A stretch of DNA of 64,000 bases from Rhodosorus marinus (Eukaryota; Rhodophyta; Stylonematophyceae; Stylonematales; Stylonemataceae), in assembly GCA_029953675.1 (NCBI GenBank), contig JAMWBK010000009.1, positions 744,001 through 808,000 of the forward strand, written 5' to 3'. Shown in pieces: positions 47,891 to 59,458 of the stretch. The notes beneath the pieces are model-generated. The model was given only the letters and a program-made list of their open reading frames with translations, was not told where the DNA came from and did no database searches. A program made the position numbers and the translations under genes. Every line of letters starts with the position of its first letter. The first letter of the stretch is position 1.

Positions 47891-50800
47891 ATGAAGCTGA
47901 ATCAGTTCTGGTCTAGGCTGTTGGGCGCAAAGTCTTCTCCGCAGCCGGTTACGGATGAAAGCAAATTCTGCAAGGATTCGATGAGCGTAGATGAATCGAG
48001 TAACGTAGATGCCGGCCGCTGCATGGACTCTGCGGAGCATGATTTGATGCAGGACCCTGTTGAATTCACGCGGGACCGTGATTTCAGGCGAGACACGATT
48101 GTCCCGGATCTTGGACCACTTCCAACCTCAATGACGGTAGAGCACAGTACCACGTACCATTCTCAACATGATACAAAGGACTCGCATGGTGTGACTTCGG
48201 ATGAGGTTGTCGACTCCTTCAGTATGGAGGGATGGCAGGGAGAAGACGACCTCAGAGTATCTCAGATTCTGGTGGGGCAGCAAGGACCTGGAGAAGTTTA
48301 CGAAAACTACTCCTCGTTTCAAGGTGAATCTTCACCGTCGACAGATCCAGACAGCGTAGATGCGGATTACTACGAGATCAACGTCGAAAGCGAAAACGGT
48401 TCTGCACAAGACCACGTCGCTGAAAAGGAGGTTTCTGAGGGTCATGGAAGCGAGGAAGAGGAGGCTGTCATCCAAACTGCCCCAGAGATCAGCAGCCCTG
48501 AGCTTAGGGACAAAGCCATGCGACTGTTAGAGGTAGATCAAATTGTTGAACATCTCGAGCACCAGATATCCAAGCTTATCGTTGAGAACACCAAACTTAA
48601 ACAGTTGCTAGAAGAGTCCGGAGGACGGGATGCTGTTGAAAAAAATACGTTTGTCCTCGAGCAGAAGCTTTCGAAGCTCAGGTGCGATTTTCAGAAGGAG
48701 CGGTCTACACGAGGAGTTGTAGAGACAGAGGTTATCGAACTCGAGAAAGCTTTGGCAGCAAAACAAGCAGAGATTCATGGCCTTCATTCGTTCATCACAG
48801 AGAATACTAACTTTGCCAACGAAGCACAAGCAGCGAGCCAAATGCACAAGGCAAAATCTGAACAGATGTGGGTACAAAACCGAGAGCTGATTGAAGAAGT
48901 GGAATCGCTGAAGGCAAGGCTGGAGAGCGCCAAAGAGGACTACCACCAGTCCCAGTCCGAAGTTCAGGACCAAAAGTCCCTGATCGATGAACTCAAGACG
49001 GCAATGGAAGAGAGAGAGCGGATCAGTAACGGAATCGACGACTCGATGGAATTGAAAGCCTCCCTTAGCCTTTCGAGGAAAGAGACGGCAATTCTTCAGT
49101 CGAAAATCGAGGACATGTCCCACCTCCAAAAGCGCTGTGAGGATGTAGAACAGCAGCTTTCGGCGAGCAAGATAGCTCTCGCTCAGACAGAGGAGAGCAG
49201 CAAGCAGGTCTCCGATGAGCTTCAAAACTACCGTGAGAAGTGTACAAACCTTGTAACCGACCTCCAATGTGCCACTGAAGCAGCACTAAGATGGTCAATT
49301 CTCGCGGAGCAGAACAACTCTGGGATACCAGAAACGGGGTCAGAACCACGAGTCCTTAAGAAGGAAGAAATGGAGGAAGGACAGAAGTTTTTCTTAGATG
49401 TCGTGGCCAAATTACGAGTTCAAAGATCACAGCAGACTCCGCTTGTTGTATGTGAATATCTCAAATGGTTCCCCTTTTGCAGTTATCCACCGCCCTGTAT
49501 TTCACTGACCCGCAAAACGCGTTGTTTTCACTTGCATAGAAGATGCTCTCTCAACGATTGGAGTCGATCATTGTCGAACGAAGCAGAAATCGAGTCTTAA
49601 CGGATGATCTGCGAAGGGAAATCAGTTCGCAAGCTGAGTATATCAAACTGATCGAGTTACAGCTGCAGGAAGCGCGAAGCTCTGATAAACCTACAGAAGA
49701 TATCAAGGAACTTCAAGCGAAATGCGAGGAGCTCCAGAACGAAAAGGATGTGCTTCTTAACCAGTTCCATCAAGAGCTTTCTTTTTGTGAGCCTGCAGAT
49801 TGTGCATCTGAAACCAGTACGTCCCCCTTCAAGAATGCAGAGAGACTGCTTCCAATGCTTGAAGATCAACAGAACGAAATACGACATCTAGAGACTCTTC
49901 TCCGAGAGAAACAGCAACAGGTATCCTCCCTGCTTGGAAAGGACTCCGGAGTTTGTAGTACATGTGCGGAGAACCGCAACCACTGCGTTGCGATCGTGTC
50001 GAAGGACAAGGAGATTGCACAACTACGAAGCAAGCACAAGGAAGAATACCTACAGGCGCTGAGCATATTCGGTGCCCATATAGACCAGCTTCAAGAGCTG
50101 CTTAAACATGAAGCACTAGTGAACGCGGAGCTAAGGACGATCCTTGACACGAACAACGAAGCTGCGACCGGCCGGATATCAAGTCTGAAAGCTCAGATCT
50201 CGTCAATGAGCGACAGAATCAATCAAGCTGAGTTCTCCAAGGCTGCGACAGTAACATGGCTAAGGAAGGCGCTAAGGAGTTTCTCCGGTTTGTCCATTCC
50301 TTGTTCCATCGGACTGGAGGATCTGAAATCGAAGGCTGATGAGCTTATTGACAGTTATGTTAGAGAAGCAGAGGACATTCGAATGAAAGTCAAAAAACTT
50401 GAGCCCATGGAATCCTGCATTGCGAATTTACGATTGCAGAAGAGGGCGATTCTACATATTTACGCTACGCGCGGAGAGCAGCCGGTCGGAGTTGCTTGGA
50501 AGTCCGAGCGGGCAACGGAACCCCTGACTCGACTTCGGTCATGTGTTTCCACAGTTGTAGCAGCTGTGAAGCTGAGGCTAATGGTCGAGTCGCGTGTTAG
50601 CCAAGTCCCCGCAATAGATCCAAGCAAATATTTCTGCTCGACGATGCCACCCGTGGTTTGGCAAAAGTGGAGTACTGATGTTTCACCTTGTACTGCCATG
50701 GCTCTTCTACCGTCCCTGCAAGCTGGTCTAGAGCAGAACAAGAGCCAGATTCTGGAGCTTCAAGAGCAGCTGGCAGCATCTGAGCTGTCAATGCTTGGCA

Positions 50801-51300
50801 GGCAGAGCGAAACCTTCTACGAGGATACGTTTAACATTTTGCTGGAGCAGAAGGAGAATATTACTAAATTGCTAGGGGAGGAGAAGAAGAGGTTCTTCGA
50901 AAAGGAAGAGCATCTCCAGAATCGACTCCGGGAGGCTGAAGAGAGTGTCGTCCAAGCTGAGGCGAATGCTGCTGGTGAACGAGAAGCCCGTCACCTGGCA
51001 GAATCCAAGGTCAGGAAGTACGTGCGTCAGCTTGAGCACTATTCGAGCGCACTCAGCAAAGCAAAAGCGGAGAACCTAGTCCGGAGCAAAACAATCGTCA
51101 ACGCGATCTCGAGAATCCAGGACGTTCAGCAGATGTCCACGCAGAAATCAGAACTCAACCGAAGCAGAAGCTCCGCAGAACTGCAATCCGGTACCGGCAA
51201 GGAGAACATGTCTCTCCTCGCCTCCAAGCTAGAAAAGGGAGAGCGTGGAAGAACTCCCGAGCGGCCTCTCTCTTCCTTTTCAAAGAACATTGATTTTTAG
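47891..51300 (+). CDS. Large coiled-coil protein (1105 aa), possible spindle/centrosome or Golgi factor
   Basis: Two exons, 47891..49447 and 49540..51300, separated by a 92-nt GT..AG intron; phase 0 throughout. The first ~190 residues are acidic and likely disordered. From about residue 200 to 1040 the sequence is almost continuous heptad-like helix (Leu/Ile spacing with Glu, Lys, Gln and Arg), broken by a possible globular part at about 760-860 that contains WLRKALRSFSGLS and YFCSTMPPVVWQK. The C-terminal ~60 residues are Ser/Arg-rich with a GKEN motif (KEN at 51199-51207) and an RTPERPLSSF segment, as in cell-cycle substrates of APC/C. There is no kinesin motor, GRIP or other named domain, so the biological role is unknown. 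Long coiled coils of this kind occur in centrosomal, kinetochore, golgin and kinesin-tail proteins. Confidence 0.8.
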
Positions 51301-52332
51301 TGCACCTGGAAGATGTCTCAAAGCTGCGGGTTGAGAGATTTTCGAAATCCGTTGTTGACATTTTAGACAGGGTATATTACAAGCCAAGACCCAAAAAAAG
51401 AAGAAAAGAAAAAAGTGTTGCAACAGCAACGTCGAACCAGAGGTTTCGATCATAGTTGCCCTATCCACATTCCAGATGAGAAGCATCCGTCCAAAGCTTT
51501 TCAAGCAGTCTCTTCGGACGCTAGACCCTGCTATCTTAAAAGACGCTGCGCTTTAAATTCTGATCTCGTTGCGGGAGCTTTCTGCCAAGACTTATCGGGG
51601 CCAATCCATCCATGCTCCTACGCTTTCGACTTCGAACTGTCATCGTCGTGTGAGAGAGGGATCCTACCATGTAGAGCTCGGCGGGTCACCTTAGAAAAAC
51701 ATCAGATCAATGTACTTTAAGCCGTAGGCCTCTCCAAAGCAGCCCAGGATCAAGCTGTTGCATGCATGCACCTGAGAGCAATCTTCGGAGGAAAGCTCTC
51801 TTTGTTGTGTACTGTTTCCGCGGGGATCTTCCAAGAGACCTCCACAAGAGATTGATTAACTGATGAAAGACTTCAAAACGTGACCTCCACTGATTCTGTG
51901 CCCTTCCGGGTTTCGAACATGTACCTTGAGACAATCCACGGAAGACCGAGTAAAGCAAGAATCTCAAGTGTTTAACAGCACCGGCTATGTTCAAATTGAT
52001 GTGGTGGTGCGTGCAAGCTCGGGCATAGCAATTTGGGCAAATCCATCCATCTGAAGACCAGATAGGTTCTCTAAAAGCCACTGTCGAAGCGTAAAAAAAG
52101 TCAAGCGGCTAGGACTCTTAGACCCCCATTGTGCCAGCCAAGCTGCTTTTCAGGTTTGCGACCGAGTGTGTCTTTTTGGGATAGTTATTTTATGTTAAGC
52201 AGCGGACTGATGGAGGGGCTGGTTAAGAGGGTTTCTCGGGGGGTAACCAGCAGGTAGGCGCAGACGGTTGTCTGTCGAAGAGGATGAAAGAGGAGCTGAG
52301 GTTGTTCGGAAGGTCGTAGGGAGTAAGTAGAG
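51301..52332. other. 1.03 kb gap before NOM1
   Basis: Small frames on both strands. A 124-codon minus frame at 51707-52081 starts at GTG and has a CPNC element, but no known domain. The last 130 bp before NOM1 are G/T-rich on the + strand. Confidence 0.4.
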
Positions 52333-55300
52333 ATGGGGAAGAATCGCGATACGCATGACCCCGAGACCGTTCTTCCGGAAGCGATTAGTGAAGAGGTCGA
52401 GAATTTCAATACGAAAAAGAGTAAGAGTAGCAATGAGAGTGAGCCGAAGCATCTCGTATCTTTTGGGACCGGGAGAAAACAAGTTCGAAAGGAAAGGCGT
52501 GAGGAGAAGAGGAAGAACAAGATGGCTGCACTGAAGGACTGGCGAGAACGACGCCAACAGAAGAAGAAGCCGCGATCCAGGAGAACGGAGGAAACGAAAG
52601 GGTCCCTCCGCGAGGAGGATGATAACGGAAGGAAGAAAAGGAAGCCAAAACAGAAGAAAAGAAAAAGAAGCAGGACTGAGGAGGAGGAGGAGGAGGAGCA
52701 ACACGGCGTGGATCCAGACAGAGCGGAGGAGGAACGGCTACAGAAGCTGCTCTTTAACTCGTCGAAGAAACAGAAAAAGGTATCAGTATCCAGCCAAATT
52801 TCTATACACTCGGGCAGATCGTATTTCTATTTTTGTTGTCTTTCAGCGGAAGCCCAAAATTGGCGTTCTTCTTAAACTGTAGTTAGAAGAATGATCCGTC
52901 TGTGAAACAGATCTACCAAGCAATGTCTTTCATCCCAAACTTGCCTAGCCAGCATTGGACAAATCGCATAGTCTTTCAGTACTTGTAGTGTGGGCCAAAG
53001 CTACAATGACCATTACTACTGTGGGACCGGGCCAAAAATGCCTCTACCAATGTTTCCTCTAGCTTGGCCCAAAAGAAGATTTCGGCGATTGTTACTGTAG
53101 GATGAGGCCAAAGATTTGACTAATGTTCCTCTTACATGGGCCAAAAGGACTATTCGGCCATCTTTACTTTCGGATTGGGCCAAAATGGGTCCCCATCTTA
53201 CCTTACCTTGGACCAAGAAATGATGTTGTGACCGTTATTACTTTACGAGCGGGCCAGTGTTTAAGTTGTTTGTTTGGCCTTTGTTAACATTTCAATGCGT
53301 GTCGCAACGGATGGTTTTTGTTTTGAGGTCGTTTGAAGCTTCCTTTTAACCGTGAAGCTGATTGCACTTTTGCGACAGGGAACCTCTTTCGACTGGGATT
53401 TGGAGTTTGGCAGCGATAACGACGAAGATGGTCTCAAGTATCTACTCGAGGGTCTGAACGTGTTGAAGAAGAGTGTTAAAAAGGCTAAGGTGGGCTTGCT
53501 AGGCTCTGTGTGGAACCGGTGCTTGGTAACAAAGCTCAGTTTTCGGACACTAAATCAAAGGTGTTTTGTGCTTCACAGAGTAAAAATGCTGTTTTGGATG
53601 TCGAAGAAAAGGAGTTCCACGAGGAGGAACCAGATGATGACCATTTCAGCGCGAGTGAAGGTACTGAGGATCCGGGTGATACTCGAGAAGGAGTGGTGTC
53701 AGAAGAGGTTGACTCGAGAGGAGAAGAAACCCCTGGTGCTCTAAACGGCTCAGAACTGGATGAGGGATCATCATCTTCAGATGGGGAGGATAGAAATCCG
53801 GGATCCATGGACAAGGTCCGGGATCACGACAACTCCAAGTCGAATACTCAAAAATATGTCCCTCCTAATCGCCGCTCGGGAGTCGACCCAGGCAACTCAA
53901 AGCAATTGCTAGGGAGGCGACTACGCAGCAGTTTCAACCGATTGACAAATGAGAATTCCCAAAAGCTTATCCAGGAGATTTCCACTTTATTGGACGCCTC
54001 ACTTGAGAAGGGACTTGCATGGAACGAGGTAGTTAACGTACTCGCTGAAGTAGTCCTGTCATCGGTAAGGGACGGGTCTGGAGTTGGCAGAATTAACCCG
54101 GTAAGTTTCCAGGCAAACAAATCACTTGTGCTTGTACGAATATAGTCCTGGAAAGAGTAGCTCCGGATCGCCTAGAGTAGGGGTTGGATTTTTGAGCGAT
54201 CGTATGTGTTGGGTTCAAGCCGCAGCCTTTTCACGGTTCGGAGGGAACCAAGAATTGGATTGGCAACCATATCCACCTGTTGAAAATCGTTTTCTGCCGC
54301 GAAAAAAAACACTGCATTACTTGGAAGAGGCGGTCCATTGAAGATGTCACATGCGCTGGCAGCTTTACCCGCACTGGTCGGTTGCTCCTCCGACAGCAAG
54401 TAGTCCAACCTAAAATTGCGCAGTACATTCTCGAAACCATGGCTCGTACCTATGACTTGAGCCAAATCCGTACCTCTCCACTCAATCAATGCTCCTTAAT
54501 ATCCACCGCGGCGCTTGGTATCGTAATTTAGTGCGAAAAAGGCGGTAGCAGTCACCCATGAGACCGGACCCTACCCGTGGCGGCTGTAAAGTGTTCGGGA
54601 ATCATGTTTGCTGATCTGAGTTTGTATTCTCCTTCGGTCAATAGTTCGTTGCTGCTCACGCGGGAGCGGTGATCTATCTGCACGTGAATTCGAACGATGC
54701 ATTTGGAGCGAAGATGGTGGTACACGCAGCAAGAGCCTGGGGACAGGCCGTAGAAGCGAAGAACAGAGCTTCGTTTGGAGTTCAAGCGTTCCTGCTGGAA
54801 TTGTTCCATGGAAGTCTGCTGCCAAGCACGTTCCTGTTCGACATGATTAAGCAGTTAAGTTTGGAATTGGATGAGCAGATAATCGAACTTCTGCTACTTT
54901 TGATTCGAAGTACTGGTCCTGCCCTTCGACATTCAGACCCCGGGGCTCTGATTGACATTGTGAACCACGTCAAGAATGCTGCAGAGCTACTTGACTTGAA
55001 TGTCCTGGAAGACCAGTCGCGGGTGCGAGTCCTTCTGGATTTGGTATACGACGTGAAGAACCACAAGACAGAGGAATCTAGATCTAGCATTCGATTCGTT
55101 CTACCTTGGATGAAGGGGATACTTCAGGAACTCTCCCCACTTCAGGTCCAGCTGAGCAATTTGTATGACGACGAGTTTGTATCGACCAGATGGTGGCGCG
55201 CGAACGAGATAAACAGACGGAATATTGAGAATCGGAAGATGAACGAAGCCGGGAAAGAAAGGGCGGGTAAAGGTGCAGCCTTGGCCAAACAGCTCGGGTT

Positions 55301-55937
55301 CAACACAGACTTTCGGCGAGAGATTTTCAGCGCAATATCAACTTCTGCAGACGTGAAGGATGCAGTGCAGAGGTTGTCAAAGCTCAAGCTCCGCAAGCAG
55401 AGGTGTGACGATTGTGCTCAAGTCATTATTCACTGCTGTGCAAGTGAGTTACAATACAACAAGTTTTACTCCCTGCTTGCAAGGAGAGTATGTAGCGAAG
55501 ATCGAGAGATGTTGTACGCCTTTCGGCATGGGTTCGGTAACGCCTTCCGGCTCATGGAAGAAGGAAGCGATGGTTTTAAGCCCACTAGCACGTACTTGAG
55601 GAACTTAAGTCAGATGCTGGGATACCTCTGGGGACTCGGAGTCTTGGATTTGGGTGTGTTGAAGAGGGCGCCCGACTTGACTAACTGTTCTGACGAGTCT
55701 GCAACTTTTTTCAAACTTGCGTTTGAGAGCGCCCTTTGTCCTGGGGGTGGGGAAAAGATTACTGACGCTTTTCAACAGCTTGCCACCGGGGAAGGCTTCA
55801 AGCACCGAGATTCCATTCGATTGCCATTGATCCTCTTCCTTCGAGCTCACTTTGAAAATTCGAAAGATGTTGCAACTGAAACGAAGCGCAAAGCACGACA
55901 CTTGATTGAGATATTAACTTCAGCGGAGGATACCTGA
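52333..55937 (+). CDS. NOM1: NOM1/SGD1 nucleolar MIF4G-MA3 protein
   Basis: Four exons, 52333..52779, 53379..53489, 53540..54100 and 54645..55937, give 803 aa (human NOM1 is about 860). Sgd1/NOM1 is needed for early 40S ribosome biogenesis in the nucleolus. The N-terminus is strongly basic and repetitive (Lys/Arg/Glu), with ERREEKRKNKMAAL and VDPDRAEEERLQKLL. Exon 2 holds SFDWDLEFGSDNDED and exon 3 the KYVPPNRR motif that precedes the MIF4G domain. MIF4G follows from about residue 310, crossing the third intron, and MA3 lies near DFRREIFSAISTSADVKDAV to LARRVCSEDREMLYAFRHGF. The family ('YVPPxLR') and domain order are conclusive. Introns 1 and 3 are 599 and 544 nt, far larger than others in the window, whereas intron 2 is 50 nt. 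Confidence 0.9.
52985..53257 (+). repeat. Degenerate ~73-bp tandem repeat in NOM1 intron 1
   Basis: About 3.5 units, each carrying two half-sites: TTACT..GGA..GGGCCAAAA and a [TC]TTAC.T.GG[GC]CCAAAAG..[AT]TTCGG form. The first half-site recurs at about 53014, 53091, 53164 and 53237, and the second at about 53056, 53128 and 53196; the spacing is 71-77 bp. The array lies in the 599-nt intron 52780-53378. It is an intronic satellite, not coding. Confidence 0.8.
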
Positions 55938-56031
55938 TTTGGTTTAAAGATAAAAAATGGGAGAAGCCGCCGTTTGTGCTGCCCCTTCCGTCTATTTACA
56001 TAAGATTCTGATCAAGTGATTACGGCTCAGG

Positions 56032-59000
56032 TCAAAAGTAGTCTAGCTTGTTGAGCTCATCCAAATCCTGCTTTGCCTTGGCGATAGCGTCAAGGTGCGC
56101 AGCTGAAGTCTGGTAGCTGTTGTCAAGGGGGTCACCGCTACGAAGTAAATCGTCTACGTTCAGCTGCATTCCTTGGTAGTTTGGGTTTGCCGGTAATGAT
56201 GTCGAGGACTGCTGCTGGTAAGGCAATGGCATATTTGTGTTGAAACCCTGCGTTTCTGAGGGCATAAGCGCAGTACGAACGTCGCTTGGAGCATTGTGAG
56301 CGAATGCACCATCTCCAGCGGGCGCCTCCCGAACCTGGTTGAGGAGCTCGTCCAAGGGATCCGCCAATCCACCGCCTAGTCGACCTTGACCAAGGTTGCC
56401 CTTTGGGTTCTGCATCATCCCCTCGTTGGGCAGAAAGAAGTTTTTGGCGGCCGGGTTTTGGACCCCTTGCCTACTCCCGGTTTGGTGAAGGCTTCCACCC
56501 TGTTTCCTTTCCTTCTTCCCAGAAGTTGTCTGCAGTATTCCAAACGAGAAACGGATCAGAAACTGGTTCTCTCACTACGTTGTTATCATCCACGCAATTT
56601 GTACCTGAAAATTAGCGAGCAATTGCTGCGCTTCCGCTGATAATGCATTCGCGGACATAGTCTGCTCTGTTCGTCCGCCCTGCGGAGATGGAAGCAGGAG
56701 CTCCTTTGCACCAGTACTTTGCCGACTTTTATCCACAGTTGCTCCTTGTTTTCTAGGTTGATTCAGCGGGTACGTTCCCTTCACATTCTGCTGGATACGG
56801 CCACGAGCTTTTCGTTTCTGCCCTGGAAAATAATTGCCTCCTGGCTGCGCTCGATTCCCTTGCAGTTTGCTTGCATTCATGGGCAGCGTTTGCTGCTGCC
56901 TGCCTGCAGGGACGATCCCCTGACCCCCTTGCCCAGTCCCTTGCTCACCGGGAAGTTGAAACATCAGCGAATCAGATGTCGCTCCAACCGTCCCTGGAAC
57001 GGACCCCAAGTTCTGCTGACTTGCAAACTGCAGCTGCTGAGCGTCAGCGTTTCCGTAAGGCCTTTGAAAGGCCATTGAATCAGGTGCTATCCCCTCAGCG
57101 GTTCTATTCGGCGCAATCATTTGGTTGTTGGCAAAGTGGGGCTTCATCTGCATCGGCGATGGATTCTGAGTCTGCGTTCGCGAGGAGCCCATGCTGGCCT
57201 TCCCCGATTGGGTTGCGGATGGTAGTGGCATACTCTGCAATGGTTGCTGAGGCCTCTGCATTTGCGTATTCATAGGTTGTTTCACCAGCTTTTGCGGCTG
57301 GAGGTTTGTCATCTTCTGGATGCGCTGCACCTGGTCGGGGGATATCTGAAACCCCGGCTGTTGTCGAGTTGGATCCTGCAGAGCGGCTCCAACCGGTTGC
57401 ATGCTCTGTTTCGCTCTCCCACTCAGCTGCTGCCGAGGACCAAGCGCCTGCACTCGTCCAGACTGCTGAGCGTTCATCTGCTGCGCTGGGATCTGTCTGA
57501 GGCCACCTGTCGCTGGCATTTTGGTGTCAATTTTCTGTAGCGCAGCGGTTTGGTTCGCAGAAGCTCTATCTGCAATCCCAGGACGGCTGTTGCTCGGCGT
57601 AGACGAAAAGGTTCTCGTTCCTCCAGCCATTCCAGTCATCCCTTGCTTGCCCTTGTCTGCAGGCCATCGAACATTTCCCTGAGCAGCGTTCTGGAACTGC
57701 GGACTCCGCTTCGCTACTTGGTCGGACTGATTACGCCTCCGAGATTGTTCCGCAGCTTGTGCCACGGCGTGTTGCGCTCCAGTTGGCACGGATCCCAGGG
57801 TCGCCGCATGCTTCTCCTTGGCCGTAGGCTGGTATTACAGAGGGCGGAAGAATCTTGCTCAGTCAAACAGGCAGGGGGACGATCTTGGCGACGGGGCCGG
57901 AGATAAGTGGTGGTACGTCCTGCCATGAGGAACTCACCATAGCCCTGTAAAAGTCTAGCAGTTCCTTCAGAATTTTCGTATCGAACCCCTCAGAGGAGAG
58001 GCTTTCTAGAGTGTTGGAGAGAGACCTCGCGTCTACCCCATAAGGCGCTGTGAAGTCCAGTTCCGATAGTTCTATTCTTTCGACGACCGGCCCTAGTCCG
58101 GTACCCAAGTACCTTAGGAAAGTTGTTTTTTCGTTCAAAGAGTCACCGTTTGCGGTCATGCTGGCGGTCATAATCTGCGCGGTAGCAAGAAGATTAGAGA
58201 TAATGATTCCCTATCAATTCAAAATGAACAGCTTCCAACAGCGGTGAGACAAACGCCTGAGCGGGAGCGTACCAAATTGGAACGCCTGATAAGTTCATCT
58301 ACTTCCTTTGGGCAGGCTGGGGTTACGGCATTCGGCCTTTCCAGTTTTTTTGACGCTGCGACTTGCTGCGGTTTTCTGTCCGCACCGACTAGGTCCGTCA
58401 CGGCTCTCCGGGCGAGCGTTCCACCCGGGTTCGCGAAAAACATCAGCGACGTTGCGTAATCTTTCATTCTAATGCTCGTAATCGATGCCATAGGGCGGCA
58501 AGGATTTCCACGAGGCCGTGCTCCAAGCTCCTTCCACAGTGGATCTTGGACGTCGAACTTGGCTCTCGGAATCTGGGTCAAGTGATGCGACTCTATTAGG
58601 GTTGCAGTCGGAACTCGTTTCTCTCGTACTCTCTCCTGATAGTTGGACATGCACCTTGCTTAGCTCCACATGAGGAATTGCCTTGTCTATGGGTCGAGCG
58701 CAGATTCTACCTTTGCGACTGCGGGTGCTTCCAGTCCGGGCACTTCCTTCTTGACAAAGCCCGGCTTTCTTCCGCGCTTGACATCGTTTGAGGCCGTACT
58801 CTTCGCCTGCTTGCTTTTCCCCTCCTGAATCGAAATCGCAAAAGTTTTCTCAGCCTCAAGAGCTGGCCGAGAAAATACTTGTCCCAAATTACAAGGCTCC
58901 CGGTTGTGACCTACCCTTTGTCCTTTATCAGAATCCGATGATTCTCCCTCTCCGGTTGACGTAGGAATCTGATTCTTCGTGAAATAGTCCCGAACAGCTC

Positions 59001-59458
59001 GGAAATACTTCTCACTCTGCGTTCGCAGCTTAACCGCATTCTTAAAGAAAACTGTAGCTGGAGGGTTGAAAGTACAACAATTACTCCAGATCAGGTCAAT
59101 GTCCGCCTCAAGATTGTCCTACGCAGCGAAAGAATCGTCGCTCCAGCGCTTAAAATTTGCATACAGAAGGTCGGTTGCCAAGACAGTCTGCTGTAGGATG
59201 ACTGACCAGGCTAGAATATTTTCCACTTTCGAGCTTCTGCCTGACTGTCCCCAAATCCATTGGGGATTTAATAATCGTCAAGTAGCCAACGACCTCATTG
59301 GGATCCACTGGCTCAGCAAAGATGTTGTACACGTCCGCCCGGGAAAGTTTATCCACGATTTCATTACCTTTTCCCTTAATGGCAGAAAGGAAATCAGGAT
59401 AGACCACGTCCGACCCAGGACGAGATCCCCCTTTCCCTTTCCCTTTCCCATTCTTCAT
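56032..59458 (-). CDS. Bromodomain protein with Gln-rich tail (BRD7/9-like)
   Basis: Probable exons: 59458..59207, 59118..58711, 58654..58273 (with a frame break inside), 58174..57938, 57828..56605 and 56529..56032, about 1000 aa. A single bromodomain lies at about residues 25-130: FAEPVDPNEVVGYLTIIKSP then MDLGTVRQKLESGKYSSLDN, DLIWSNCCTFNPPATVFFKN. The acetyl-lysine Asn is in CTFNPP. Spacing and the 'GY..IIK.PMDLGT' run resemble BRD9/BRD7 of SWI/SNF (ncBAF) complexes. Conserved blocks after it contain AWSTASWKSLPPYGIDYEH and KDYATSLMFF. The C-terminal half (from 57828) is Gln/Ala/Pro-rich, prion-like. In exon 3 the frame with the bromodomain ends at a TAG (58469-58471) and the next block continues in the +1 frame, so either a 43-nt intron or a frameshift is needed. 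Confidence 0.75.

Noticed and set aside
51707-52081. 124-codon minus frame with a CPNC element
   Set aside because: GTG start, no second metal-binding pair at sensible spacing, no similarity to a known zinc domain.
54172-54489. 105-codon antisense frame inside NOM1 intron 3
   Set aside because: Begins at TTG, has no domain, and lies inside a confirmed intron; judged chance.
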